Made by a program: the position numbers and the translations under genes
Origin: Brachypodius melanocephalos
Taxonomy: Eukaryota; Chordata; Aves; Passeriformes; Pycnonotidae
Direction of reading: 5' to 3'
Assembly (NCBI GenBank): GCA_013398615.1
Contig: VZSR01003807.1
Location: 16,632,237-16,696,236, forward strand
Length of the DNA: 64,000 bases
Notes under the pieces: generated by a model
Databases searched by the model: none
Seen by the model: the letters and a program-made list of their open reading frames with translations, nothing else
What the model was told of the DNA's origin: nothing
Part shown: one piece after another, positions 52,599-62,777 of the stretch
How the letters are laid out: every line of letters begins with the position of its first letter
Numbering within the stretch: position 1 is the stretch's first letter

Positions 52599-52724
52599 CT
52601 CTTGTTTGATTTTCTTCAGCAAAGGGGGTCCACTTTCATGTAGCCCAGCCACTATTGCAGATTCCTCCGACTCCTGCTTGATAACATCCTGCAGATCTTC
52701 TACAAGGTGAGTTGGAGTTTGAGG
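52599..52724 (-). CDS. MYB: MYB exon 12 (SUMO-site exon)
   Basis: Acceptor TTTCTTTCAG, 42 codons in phase 0, donor GTAAAT. It reads PQTPTHLVEDLQDVIKQES at the start and PPLLKKIKQE at the end. The two IKQE words fit the psi-K-x-E SUMO consensus and correspond to the two mapped SUMO lysines of mammalian c-Myb, whose modification lowers transactivation. Only an 86-bp intron separates it from exon 11. Confidence 0.97.
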
Positions 52725-52810
52725 CTGAAAGAAAGAAACGTTATATCCAAGTCCCAGAACATCCCTCTGCACTAATATCAAAGCAACTTTTATCATTGTT
52801 TCCTTCTTAC
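52725..52810 (-). other. MYB intron 11, only 86 bp
   Basis: Starts GTAAGAAGG and ends in a T/C tract with CAG. It is close to the minimum for vertebrate introns. If kept in the mRNA, the frame from exon 11 gives five codons and then TGA, cutting the protein before exon 12. Confidence 0.95.
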
Positions 52811-52925
52811 CAGCATCTTCAAAGGACCGTATTTGATTTCCTGAGCTGCAAGTGCGTTTTTGAATGGAGTGGGTGTTCTTGGAGAGCTTTCTAATATCGA
52901 CCTCTTGATTGCTGGAGTCCTGAAA
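52811..52925 (-). CDS. MYB: MYB exon 11
   Basis: The first T completes a Val codon begun in exon 10, then 38 codons run from FRTPAIKRSILESSPRTPTP to YGPLKML, followed by donor GTAAG. The SPRTPTPFK stretch is one of the most conserved parts of the Myb family outside the DNA-binding repeats and offers several proline-directed kinase sites. Length (115 bp) and phases fit both neighbours. Confidence 0.97.
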
Positions 52926-53525
52926 CTTTAAAAAGAAGGAAAGGAACTTTAAAGGAACATGTTTGGAAATACTACCTCTTTACAGAAACGCGTGCATACA
53001 GGCAGTATTGTTGTAAGACTTTGGAAAATATTTCCCCGCGATCCTATAATCTATTTTGCTTTTACAGCAGAACATCTATTTGACTGTGATAAGGAGTAAC
53101 GACTTCATTTTAAAAATTGGTGAATCTATATGCATGGTTTATAACCTACCTCAATAGTCACACAGTGGAAGTTTTACTCCCAACTAAGAAAAATCTGAAT
53201 GCGTGAGCGAACAACTCGGGAAGCATACAATTGTAGAATGGTTTAGGCTGGAGCAGTCCTTAAAGATCATCTAGTTCCAAACACCCTGCCACAGAGGCAC
53301 ACCTTCCAGGAGATCAGGCTGCCCAGGGCTTCATCCAGGGCCATTCACAACTTGCCTGGCCAGCCTGCTCCAGTGCCTCACCACCCTCTCAGTGAAGAAT
53401 TCTTTTCTTGTATCTAATCTAAACCCACCCTCTTACAGCCTAAAGCATATGCTGACCCAGCACCTTGGCTGTATGCAGATGTGAAGAAATGGACCCTGAT
53501 GAGCTCAACAAGACAGCAGACTTAC
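52926..53525 (-). other. MYB intron 10, holding a CR1 fragment
   Basis: Exactly 600 bases, more than a third of it a CR1 3'-end fragment in the same direction as the gene. The LINE starts only about 75 bases from the exon 10 donor. Confidence 0.85.
53230..53450 (-). mobile_element. CR1 LINE 3'-end fragment in MYB intron 10
   Basis: The + strand reads the familiar antisense CR1 end: 'tagaatggtttaggctgg', 'aagatcatctagttccaa', then 'gcctcaccaccctctcagtg' and 'tctaatctaaaccc'. On the minus strand it ends in ATTCTACAA, like the CR1 terminal ATTCTATGA repeat. It covers about 220 bases, 5'-truncated, and is better preserved than the 22.5-kb LINE. No target duplication was identified, as usual for CR1. 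Confidence 0.92.
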
Positions 53526-53668
53526 ACATGGTTTTCCTTCTGAGCTTTGAAAGCCTGGTCCCTGTGGAACGGGCTGGTAACTGCCATCTTATGGCCACAC
53601 ACCGGCGTGGAGGTAAGCGCAGGGGTGTCCAGGTTCAAGTTTTCGTGACTGGATGAGGTGTTCAAGAA
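53526..53668 (-). CDS. MYB: MYB exon 10
   Basis: Acceptor CACCTGCAG, 47 codons and two bases (GT, completed as Val in exon 11), donor GTAAGT. It reads from FLNTSSSHENLNLDTPALTS to DQAFKAQKENH. This belongs to the region after the activation domain, with TSTP and TSPF proline-directed sites. In the short isoform it follows exon 9 directly, in the long isoform exon 9A; both joins are in frame. Confidence 0.97.
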
Positions 53669-55188
53669 CTGCAGGTGTGGAAAGAAAAAATTAACAGGAG
53701 TGTCCAGATAATATGGCTGACCTCTTAAGCTGACATTACTGAACAAAAGAAAAATAAATGTTTTTCTTCTGGTTGACATGAGTCACTCTCCTGACCATAT
53801 GATGAGAGTAGGGGTATGTATGTGGGCTACCTGACTACACTGTGAAAAAATACTCAATGGTTTGGCTCAGGAAGCTAGAGAGGGAAATTGTAAAGGAAAT
53901 GTCACTCTGTTCCAATGAGAAACACTTTCCACCACTTTCAGAGCCTGATTTAGATTTTCTCCAAACAAATTTTAATTAAGACCAACATGCCAAATAAACT
54001 GGGTGAAAATGAGGAAGGGATGTTGTTTCAGAAATAAACCCACAGGAAACAGGGTTAAATTCCACAAATACTTGCATGGGGCATCTAGGGGCTTTTAGGA
54101 CAGTAAATAACAGGAAAATAAATTTCCTATCATCTCTCTCAAAAGAAAGTACTTAATTTTCAGCACATAAAATGAAAGCTGCCACCTGTGACGGGTGCGT
54201 GGAATGCTTTGGAATGGAAACAGCTGACTGAAAAAGAGGCAGCACTATTTGTTTGGAGAAAATTGCTCTTGCATGTGTTCTACCTAGTAACCTAAAATAT
54301 TGTTTCTAGGTCTAGCATCTACCAGTCTGTGAGCATAGTGGTATCCTTTATTCTGACAACAATTCAACGTATTCTCTTCTAAATTCAATCTGCCGCTTTA
54401 TAAAAATGTGGCATGAAAGAAAATCTGGCTTTCACTGGAAAAATGACACGATTAAAACAGCTAATAGGTAATGGGAAATACAGGGGGAAATCATTACATG
54501 AAATCTTTTATTATCCTTCATGAAATAGTGTTTCTTTGACATCAAAGACTAAAGCAAACCAACACAGACAAACAAAAAATCCAAAACACTTTTAAATAGT
54601 GCTACAGCTGTGAAACAAAGCAACCATCATCATGAATCTGAACATGCATGCCAGACCATTTTAACAGGCCATTTTTCTCCTCATTCCTATTCCACTCCAA
54701 CTCTCATGGCCTGGGCAGAGGATGGCGAGTGTGATTTGAATTTTCTGGTTGTTGTCAGTTTGTCTCACAACCTGAATGCTATTTAAATGCAGTTTGGGGT
54801 TTTCTAGGTCAATGAATCATACTGTAAGTGAACAGAGACGGAAAGTATCATAGGTAATCAGAAATGTTAAACTCCAGTAGTTGGAGTTAGCAGGAAGAGT
54901 AAAGCGAGGAGTGACACTCCCCTACAGAAAAGACTCAAAAAGGCAAAAAACCAAAACACAAAAAACCAAGCCCCACAGATGAATTTACAAGACAAAAATC
55001 AACAGTTAGCTTGCTGATTAACTAAACTCGGTGGTGAAGACTAGGAGCAGTGAGAAGATTCAAACACGGAGTGAAATCAACAAGCACAACGGTAATTAGT
55101 CATTTGTTCCAAAGGATTAGTTTCTAAATTGTTAAGAGTGGGGTGACTTTTGAGAATTAGTAACATCTGTGCAGAAGTCTTGATCTAC
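53669..55188 (-). other. MYB intron between exons 9A and 10
   Basis: About 1.5 kb; no repeat or additional exon recognised. Mammalian MYB has further rare optional exons, but I could not place any here. Confidence 0.8.
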
Positions 55189-55554
55189 CTGCGAGGGAGA
55201 GAAGGGCAGGCTTTTGACAGGGGAGCGCTCAGGAGGAGTTGAGCTGCTGACGTCAGCTAGGACCAAGGCGCTACCATGGGCACCTTCTAAGGGGCTGCAG
55301 TGCCCTCTCCTTTTGCGAAGAAGGAGCCACGGAGCTGCACTGCCCTGTGAGGCAGAGGAGGTCTTTGGTGAGCCAAGAGAGCCCTGACTCGACATGACTT
55401 TGCTCAAATTTGTGGTGGACTGTCCTTGAGGTCTACAAGCACTGGCCCCTCTTTGCTGAAGCTGCACGACTGTGCCTGAGGGAGCTCTGCTAGCTGGAGT
55501 GTCTGTGTCTTCAAAGAATTCAAAACTGCTGAGATCACCCCATGATGAAGGATC
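55189..55554 (-). CDS. MYB: MYB optional exon 9A (long isoform)
   Basis: Acceptor TTGTTTCAG, 122 codons with no stop, phase 0 at both ends, donor GTAGAT. It starts DPSSWGDLSSFEFFED and ends SPVKSLPFSPSQ, matching the extra exon of the mammalian long (p89-type) c-Myb isoform, which adds about 121 residues. The middle (serine, glutamine and glycine-rich) varies, while the two ends, including SSSTPPERSPVKSLPF, are conserved. The donor is weaker than that of exon 10, in keeping with optional use. An intact frame of this length suggests the long isoform is made in this bird. Confidence 0.95.
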
Positions 55555-56617
55555 CTGAAACAACGTGGGAGGCACGGAGCTATAAGACAGTGTATAGTGC
55601 CACCTCATGAAAATACAGCGCTAGGATATGCCTGTAACCAACAACAACGACAACATCTTTCCCAGTTCAATTCAGCCTGACCCTGTTCATGGGAGCAGCA
55701 ACACTGGAAACACAATGTGTGTTTTCAATACACACCTTGATCTTATCAAACTGTCTGACATCCTATCAGTGTTGCTGGCAACTGAGTCCCTAATGAATAA
55801 ATCAAATTATGTCCTTACTATTTGCTTGCCCAGTGTTTTTTGCTTGCCCGGTATTTTCTGCTTGGTATGATGATGGTGTCTTTTGTTACAAAAAAAACGT
55901 ATGCTGAAGACCAAGACTGGCCTCCTCCTAACATGCAATGCTGCTCTGGATGTGCTGAAAGGGAAATGATACCGTATGAAGCAGACATCTCTGCTTCTGA
56001 AGGAGGTTGTCATCAACAAACTAATTCAATGTGCTACTTCTCTACATGTAGCATCCCAGAGACTGCAATGAGAACAAGTCCATGTCAATGACGGTCAGAT
56101 ACTTGACATTTAAATGTGTGTTTACAGTCCTTCACATATGCCAGGGCAAGCTCCTTAAACTTTGAGAAGCAGCTATTGAGGCTACAACTAGAAATTCTAG
56201 AAAATGATGCAGATACATGAGCGGCTGCACGCAAACCTATGGCATGTGTTGCGTCAAATATCAGTAAATATTATCTCATTGTTTAAAGTTTGTCACTTTA
56301 TCTCTGATTTTATTTTAAGAAGACTTAAAATTGAGAGATTGTTTCAAGCTCCTACTGTGCAGCTTGCCAAAACTCACGCTCCCGTTCTAAGACGTAGCAG
56401 GAAAGGGAGACACCCACAAAAAGCATATGCATCCATGCTTGAGGGCTTCATTTACAAGCAGCTGCGTTTTGCCATGTCAGAAGATAAGCTTCAGATCCTG
56501 GAGCAACTTGAAGTTACTCGGGAAAAAAACCAACAATCACACTTAGGACAATCCCAGCTCCTCACCCCTTACTCCTTGACCATGCACAAATCCACCTGAG
56601 GTGGCAAGTCTACTTAC
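55555..56617 (-). other. MYB intron between exons 9 and 9A
   Basis: About 1.06 kb with no recognised repeat. Read-through of the exon 9 donor would add about 24 codons before a stop at about 56,543. Confidence 0.8.
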
Positions 56618-56875
56618 GGAGTCTATTAACTGGAGTGTTTCAGCAAATTCTAAGAGATTCTTAACATTATCCAGGATGTTGCTCTGGTGAACAATCATGC
56701 ACCGTGCAGGGGATGCACTTTCCTCAGGTAAGCAACCGTGATCCACTGGTGGAGATGGGGTACAGTGGTGATGTTCCCCCAAACAGGAAACAGGTGCACT
56801 GTCACCACTGGTCCTGGTGCTGTCAGCAATTGTGGTGCTGTGCCAGCCGGGGTAGTTTGATGTGTGGTTCTGTGT
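56618..56875 (-). CDS. MYB: MYB exon 9 (FAETLQ region)
   Basis: Acceptor CTTCCTTTAG, 86 codons in phase 0, donor GTAAGT. It starts TQNHTSNYPGWHSTT, contains CLPEESASPARCMIVHQ, and ends NLLEFAETLQLIDS. The last part, with heptad-spaced leucines and the FAETLQ motif, is the region described as a leucine-zipper-like segment needed for transformation and transactivation by Myb proteins. The acceptor is preceded by a very long pyrimidine tract with an 18-base T run. Confidence 0.97.
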
Positions 56876-58202
56876 CTAAAGGAAGAAGAAGGAAAAAAAA
56901 AAAAAAAAAGAAGAAAAGGGAGGGGGGAAAGGCAGAAGGAACTTAGCAATGAAATTGCACAAGGCGTCAGATGCCACTGGAGGAAAGATAAAAGTAGTTG
57001 CATCATCATCTAAAAGCTTATGCCTACGAAACAATTGTCAAGATGTTTCCTTTCATCAGTGCAAGATCTTGTTTTAAGTAATACTGGCATTGTATTTGTT
57101 ATCCCAAAGTTACCTCATAATTTACTTCCAGGATTATAGGCATATGTCATTACTAGCACACAATCAATTCATACTTTGCTACTCCAAGTGCTCAAAAAGT
57201 GTCTGCAAGTCCTTTTCTGTAAGAAGCAAAAAACGGCAGGATTTCCCTACTGAGCGCTCAGCACTGTAGAAGGCTACAAGTTTTTAGAGTTAGAGTTGCT
57301 TTTGTCTGCTTATCTCCTTTTCTTCTGCTATCCCTGTCTAATGCTACAGCTTACACCAATGCAATGAAGAGGCTGTCAAATCAACGTGGTTAGGAAAGCA
57401 GAAGAACAAATTAACAGAAGTTTCTTTCCAGTGTGATCATGCAACAGAAGAAATTGCAAAACATTAACTAAAGTTAAAAAGTGGCCAAACTAACGTATCA
57501 TGCATGCAGCTCTTTTCCTATTAATTTAAATATTACCCAAAAAAAAAAATCTGCTGGCTATCACCTATCTTCAAAAATGATTTTGGGATTCTTGGCTTTG
57601 GCGACGGTGTTAAGTAGTTACACAAGGGTTTTCACACATTAACATCCAATGGCATATACAACGAAGTATGAGAATTCAGTAATAGCCAGCATTTGCTCCA
57701 CACATGCAGTTATGAAGAATCTAACATTATTTGGAGGAGTAAAACAAATTCTCAACCATGCACCAAGTCTGAAGCTTACGAAGTGTATAAAACATAGTTG
57801 AAGGAAAGAATACAACAGAGAAGAAAAATCTAATGCACAGGCACTACATTTTCATCACATGAACCATTGCACGCTTTCAGAACACAGATCCCGTTATTGA
57901 TTAAAGGTCTGTAGATTTTCAATTTTTGTACAATCATCATGTTTCCAATATTACATCATGTTACAGAGCCCAATCCTGCTCCCACTTTGCAAAGTAAGAT
58001 ACCGGCAAAATTTTTGGATTTTTTTCGATAAAAGAATTTCCGAAGCAGATATCGATTACGTATGTGCTATGTTTCATCCTTTTAAAACGGAAATATAGAG
58101 CCTTGATTAGTACTAGAAGGCAGAGGGGGAGTAAAAAGTTAAAAGACAAGCACTGGGGTAAGGCTGCTATCCCTCCATCCAAGCACACAGTGACAATCTT
58201 AC
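56876..58202 (-). other. MYB intron 8, with long pyrimidine tract
   Basis: About 1.33 kb. At its 3' end (56,876-56,930 on the + strand) the gene strand is almost purely pyrimidine and includes an 18-base T run (56,893-56,910). No other exon was recognised, although mammals have optional exons in this intron. Confidence 0.85.
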
Positions 58203-58307
58203 TGGTAATGCCTGCTGCCCTTTCAGTTCATTCTCAGTCGACATTAGTAGCAACTCTAATTCCTTTATTCGCTTTTCTTTCTCAGGGTCTTCATCATTAT
58301 AGTGTCT
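58203..58307 (-). CDS. MYB: MYB exon 8 (KIX-binding activation helix)
   Basis: Acceptor TAATTTCAG, 35 codons in phase 0, donor GTAAGA. It reads RHYNDEDPEKEKRIKELELL and continues LMSTENELKGQQALP. The amphipathic helix RIKELELLLMSTENEL is the minimal transactivation segment that docks on the KIX domain of CBP/p300; the key Leu-Met pair is present. It is identical in its core to the family pattern. Confidence 0.98.
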
Positions 58308-58702
58308 CTGAAATTAAGAGTTAAGGGAAAAGAAAAGATAAAGGTCTGATAGGATGTAGCAACTAAAATGCTCATGGTTTGCCGACCTGTGGTTATAACA
58401 GCCAAATCAGATTCAAAGATGAAATAAATGTCAATTGTGTTTTCCACTACCAAAGTCTCTGCTGAATTTCACTATAGACATTTGAAATGGGGAAAGTGAA
58501 AGCCATCACACCAGATGTCAACTACTGCATTTTAAATCCACTTCAGAAGGAGGAATTATTAGCCGTGTTAGAACTCCCCAACCTTCCCCATTTTCTCTTT
58601 CACCACACTTAATTACAATGTTTCCTTCACGTACAATGTCTGCATTTTAGTTTATCAAATATTTAAGAAATTGGCTTTTGAAATAAGGTTCAAGTTATCT
58701 AC
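58308..58702 (-). other. MYB intron 7
   Basis: About 400 bases, no repeat or exon recognised. Confidence 0.85.
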
Positions 58703-58783
58703 CTGGATAGCTGCAGCAGCTGGCTGAGGTACATTGACAATATTTACATGCAGTGCTACTGGATACGGGATCTGACCAGGAAC
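58703..58783 (-). CDS. MYB: MYB exon 7
   Basis: Acceptor CCTAG, 27 codons in phase 0, donor GTAGAT. It reads VPGQIPYPVALHVNIVNVPQ then PAAAAIQ. The block between the DNA-binding domain and the activation helix is strongly conserved from birds to mammals. The donor is of the weaker GTAGAT type. Confidence 0.97.
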
Positions 58784-59586
58784 CTAGGTCAAAAAGCAAA
58801 AAATTGATTATTTCCATCATATTATCTGCTTGCATTGTTAATTTGTGTTTAACATACTTTTGTTTTAGGTACTTAATATCTGTAGTCTGCAGAGATGAAA
58901 TAGCAAAAAACCTAAAAATGTTTACAAAAAAGTAATCAGGTTTTTAGGAATATGACAGCTAGCATTAGGGAGGAAGAAAGAAAATTCATATATGAAATAT
59001 TTAGCGTTCCTGAATAAAAAAAGATGAATAATTTATTGACACATTTTTAAGGATTTTCTAAATTGAAGTGAAAAAGCAAGAGATGCAATTTATTATCATC
59101 TAAAACTCTACAATGCAACTGTCTGAAGGAGAAGCCTGTTTCATTATTAATCATTAATAGAAAAGAAATCTGATTAAAACCAATACTTGTTTACTTGGTT
59201 CCAACAGGCAACCCACAAACAGAATACTACTAAAGAGAACGTGGGAGATTTTGACATGGATTACGGAATTAACCAGATTCAACTGATATCCAAGAAATTT
59301 AATTTTCACAACTCTAAGAAATATGCTAACTGCTCCCAAGGTGTTAAACCCTCTGCACCCAGCTCCACCACCCGAATGGCAGCAGTTTGAAATGCACTTA
59401 TTTTCACCACCGAACGAAGTAAAGTCAAAGACGAAAAGTCAAAGAAATCCTCATCGGACATCAAACACATCCAAGTCCACCAAGACAAAACCCTTCGTGC
59501 TGAAACCAGGCATGGCTAAACTGCACCCATCTATTTGAGGAGGCAAAGCAAGCACTGCCACCACGCTCCCGTGCTCCGGCACTCAC
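58784..59586 (-). other. MYB intron 6
   Basis: About 800 bases; no further feature recognised. Confidence 0.85.
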
Positions 59587-59824
59587 GTTCTGCGGCTCAG
59601 GGATGTGGTAGTAGGGGTAGTCACTGCTCAGCGGGGGCTGGCTGGCCACGGGAAGCTGGGCGGGCGGTGATGGGTTGTGAGCAAAGGCCATCAAGTGGTT
59701 GTTCTTCTGAAAGCCAGCAGCTGCTGAGGAGTGGCAGGCTTTGGAGGACTCCTGCAGGTAGCCCTCCTGCTCAACCTTTCGGCGCATGGTGGAGTTCCAG
59801 TGGTTCTTGATGGCGTTATCAGTT
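59587..59824 (-). CDS. MYB: MYB exon 6 (end of R3 and linker)
   Basis: Acceptor CTGTTGCAG; the first A completes CGA (Arg) from exon 5, then 79 codons, donor GTGAGT. It begins TDNAIKNHWNSTMRRKVEQE, the recognition helix of repeat R3 with the last tryptophan and the asparagines that contact DNA bases, then the variable linker (KACHSSAAAGFQKNN) and ends YHIPEPQN. The DNA-binding part is unchanged from the family pattern; the linker carries the most differences seen anywhere in this gene. Confidence 0.97.
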
Positions 59825-61347
59825 CTGCAACAGAAATACAGATGTTCGAGGTGTTTTAGAAATGAGCATTTTCAATTCAGACAGGTCAATGGGCAGGAAA
59901 CTGCTGTTGGCATTTCTGTTAAAACCCTGAGCTCTCCTCTGACCTTCCTCCTACCCCCATCACTACAAATGCTACTGCCAACTTCTCAGGAAAGATGCTC
60001 AGTATAAAAGTTAGGGAAAAAGAAAAATGGGTTATGGTTGTTTACATACTTTTTAAAGCAATCTCTCATTACTTAGATCCTCAAATTGTAAGAAATTGCT
60101 AACTTCATTTTCACCTCCTTCCCATAAAGTGAGGAGACAACAAAGGCTAACATGCCTTTGAGGCAATCCTAAAGGAATGCCAAAATCATCTTCCTATATC
60201 TTAATATTTCAGTGGAGTCTGATTGTGTCTCATTTCTGGAAAGAAAGACTGTGGAGAACAGCTGTGAATAGACTAACTTCCAAGCAACTTTCCAGCTGGT
60301 CACCTAGACAACAACATCATGCTCTACACACAAACTCAGTAAACAAAACTGTTGGGATTTTTCTTAGATGCAGAAAAACTGAGATTCAAATGCTCACATA
60401 TATGAGTCAGGAAAAGCAAACTCACCAAGTCTGTGAGATTTTAAGAGAATTCTTTAAAACAGCCCTGCTATTTGAAAAACATCACCACTGCATGGTATCA
60501 TCTGAAGTAGTATCTGTGATGTTTGGAAGCTACAAAAATATTTCCAAGGGCTAATTCCTTTGTTGTTATCTTCTAGAAGGTGAAAACAGCCCAAAGAATG
60601 ACTGCTTAAAGGCTATCATGATCTTAGGCCTTATATTTAGGTCTTGAAGATGTTTTATCAAATAGCAGGAAGAAAAGTAGGAAGGGAAACCTCTCCTGTG
60701 CTTACAGTATTTACTTGCCCACATTTTGAGTCACTTTTAATCACAGCAAATAAGACACTGAATCTTTGAGGTTATATACAGGCTATATACAAAAGCTATC
60801 AGTGAGACAAGTATTTCCAGGACCAGAGTTTGAGGAAAAAGTTTCTTCTGTTTTACACATTTTTTTTAACAGGTCAAAATCATCTGGATGATTCAAGAGC
60901 AATTACAAATGTTGAAGAAGCCTTCTCTTAAATAATTTTGAATAAACAGACTGGATTTCATGCTGAAGGCATACCTTCAGATGGATGTAAATGTTCTACT
61001 TGCAGAGTCTGATCATTCCCTGTTAAATCGATCTAAATTTTGACAATCATCATAGGCACAAATAAGACTGCAAGACATTTAGGAAACTCTTATGGTCTTG
61101 CTCCACTTACTGGGTTTTTTAACTATGGCAAACATTAAAAGCCTGTAAAAATAGCATACTGTTGCATGTACTGACCAAACAGTGAAGTTCCCCACAGAGA
61201 AAAATGCACATTGGTGTCACTGGCTTCCTAGGCTTTGATTCCAAAATTTTTTCGATTTATACAGAGCAGCCTGAGGTGACCAAAACAGAGTGCTCAGACC
61301 CACAGCTTTTTTTCCTTTTTTAAGAGCTTGAAAGCATATGTCATTAC
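59825..61347 (-). other. MYB intron 5
   Basis: About 1.5 kb; AT-rich, no repeat or exon recognised. Confidence 0.85.
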
Positions 61348-61568
61348 CGTCCAGGCAGCAACTTTGCAATCTCTGCCCATCTGTTTCCCAGCCTCTTGTG
61401 TGCCTGGTAAATAATTCTATCTTCCTCTTCTGTCCAGGAGGTTTTCTTCACTTCTGGATTCAAATGGTTGTGCCACCTCTCCCTGCACTGTTTTCCAATC
61501 CTTCCCTTCAAATGTTTAGCAATGACCGACCAGCGCTTTGGACCGTATTTCTGCACCAGCTCTATTAC
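61348..61568 (-). CDS. MYB: MYB exon 5 (repeats R2 and R3)
   Basis: Acceptor TTTGAAG, 73 codons plus two bases, donor GTAATG. It starts VIELVQKYGPKRWSVIAKHL and ends EIAKLLPG plus CG. It holds the rest of R2, with the redox-sensitive cysteine in KQCRERW and the recognition helix, and the first two helices of R3 (SWTEEED, NRWAEIA). R2 and R3 together bind the YAACNG site. All expected tryptophans are present. This is the clearest single identification in the window. Confidence 0.99.
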
Positions 61569-61962
61569 CTTCAAAGAAGGACATAAAAACTGCCTGTATT
61601 TAATGATGCATCATGAATCAATGAAAACTGTTTTCTGTGGTGAAATAATATTTTCAACAACAATTTCTCAAAATTGCCACAGTAAAACTAATAGCAATCA
61701 AGGGTCCCCGCTTCCCATTCATATTTTTACCCAAAAGGAAAAAATCTGGTAATAGTTAAGGCATTTCCAGGCTGCAATTCTACATTACAGTGCTGTAAAG
61801 CACCAGTAATTTATTTGTATAGCAAACTTAGAAAGCATTACACAAATACAATCTGCCTCTGGCCATAATAATGTTGAGACCACCAAAGTTTCTGGGAGTT
61901 TTGCCCCAACACCTGAAATCTGCTAGTAAGGCATTAATCAGACAGAAAGGAAAATTGATTAC
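61569..61962 (-). other. MYB intron 4
   Basis: About 390 bases; nothing else recognised. Confidence 0.85.
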
Positions 61963-62055
61963 CCTTTGATCCTCCTCTTTAGTCCACGGACCTTTAATAA
62001 GTTCTGGGTTTAGTACCTTCTGCCATCGGTGCTGGCACTGAACATCTGTCCGATT
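61963..62055 (-). CDS. MYB: MYB exon 4 (end of R1, start of R2)
   Basis: Acceptor TTTCACTAG, 31 codons in phase 0, donor GTAAT. It reads NRTDVQCQHRWQKVLNPEL then IKGPWTKEEDQR: the third helix of R1 and the start of R2. Its first residue would be number 72 of the protein, the point at which the transduced Myb of avian myeloblastosis virus is known to begin, so that truncation coincides with this exon border. Confidence 0.98.
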
Positions 62056-62705
62056 CTAGTGAAATGTGAAATACACAAAGTGGTAATTCTTTAGACAAGA
62101 TGAAAGTAGAGTGAGAATGTTCTTATTTACATACACTTGTTTTGATGCATTTCACTACCAACTAAGATTACCAAACAACACAGTGATCCAGTAAGTGTGA
62201 GAAGAAGGTAGTCAACCATCAATTTGCTCACAGAATAGATAAGATTTCTATCACTTCTGCATTGAGGACTCCACCATCACCAAAACTACACAAACTTTAT
62301 CTTTGCCGTCTGCACAATAGCTGGAATGCTTTCACATGCAGTATTTCAGCAACAGCTGAGCAATTGTCTTCAAAATCCTGCTTAAATTCACCAAAGTTAC
62401 TTTTTTCGGCTCCGCTGAGACATTTTGTTTCATTGTCACATTGACCACCTACTGTGCAAGTCCCCACCATCCTCCTTTTTTGCTTGTTTGATTTTTCCCA
62501 AGCCTTACAGAGAAGTGAAGGGAAAAATAAATGTAAGGGTTTCCACAGCAATCTAACTAAATTTCTAAGGTCACCATTTGTGGAAGTTTTATATCTCCCC
62601 TGAAAAGGTAACTATAAAGCAACCACTGCCCTTCCCCTTTATCAAGGAAACCCCTCGATAAAGAGTTGCTACTAAGCCTAGAAACAGAAACCAATATTCA
62701 CTTAC
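62056..62705 (-). other. MYB intron 3
   Basis: About 650 bases; no repeat or exon recognised. Confidence 0.85.
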
Positions 62706-62777
62706 AGGAAGGAAATTGGCAATGACTTTCCAGTCTTCTGTGCCATTCTGCTCCACAAGCTTCTTCAGCTTCTCATC
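62706..62777 (-). CDS. MYB: MYB exon 3 (repeat R1)
   Basis: Acceptor TGATTCAG, 24 codons in phase 0, donor GTAAG. It reads DEKLKKLVEQNGTEDWKVIA and ends NFLP, the first and second helices of Myb repeat R1. R1 is not needed for sequence-specific binding but stabilises the complex with DNA. The preceding exon should end in TREE and is not in the window. Confidence 0.98.

Larger units (their letters stand above)
40055..62777 (-). other. MYB: MYB (c-Myb) gene, exon 3 to poly(A) signal
   Basis: Thirteen constitutive exons plus optional exon 9A were placed on the minus strand; every junction has GT/AG and keeps phase. The protein is the haematopoietic transcription factor c-Myb, which binds YAACNG DNA sites through Myb repeats R2 and R3 and recruits CBP/p300. 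c-Myb rather than A-Myb (MYBL1) or B-Myb (MYBL2) is shown by exon 6 (VEQEGYLQESSKA), exon 9 (CLPEESASPARCMIVHQ) and the EVES/IKQE region. About 595 residues are visible without exon 9A; the family is about 640 long. Exons 1-2 (acidic N-terminus and start of R1), intron 1 with its known elongation block, and the promoter lie past the right edge. AHI1 is presumed to be the tail-to-tail neighbour to the left. Confidence 0.97.

Noticed and set aside
61344..61574. MYBL1 (A-Myb) or MYBL2 instead of MYB
   Set aside because: The R2R3 region alone is similar in all three, but exons 6, 9, 9A and 12-15 carry c-Myb-specific text.
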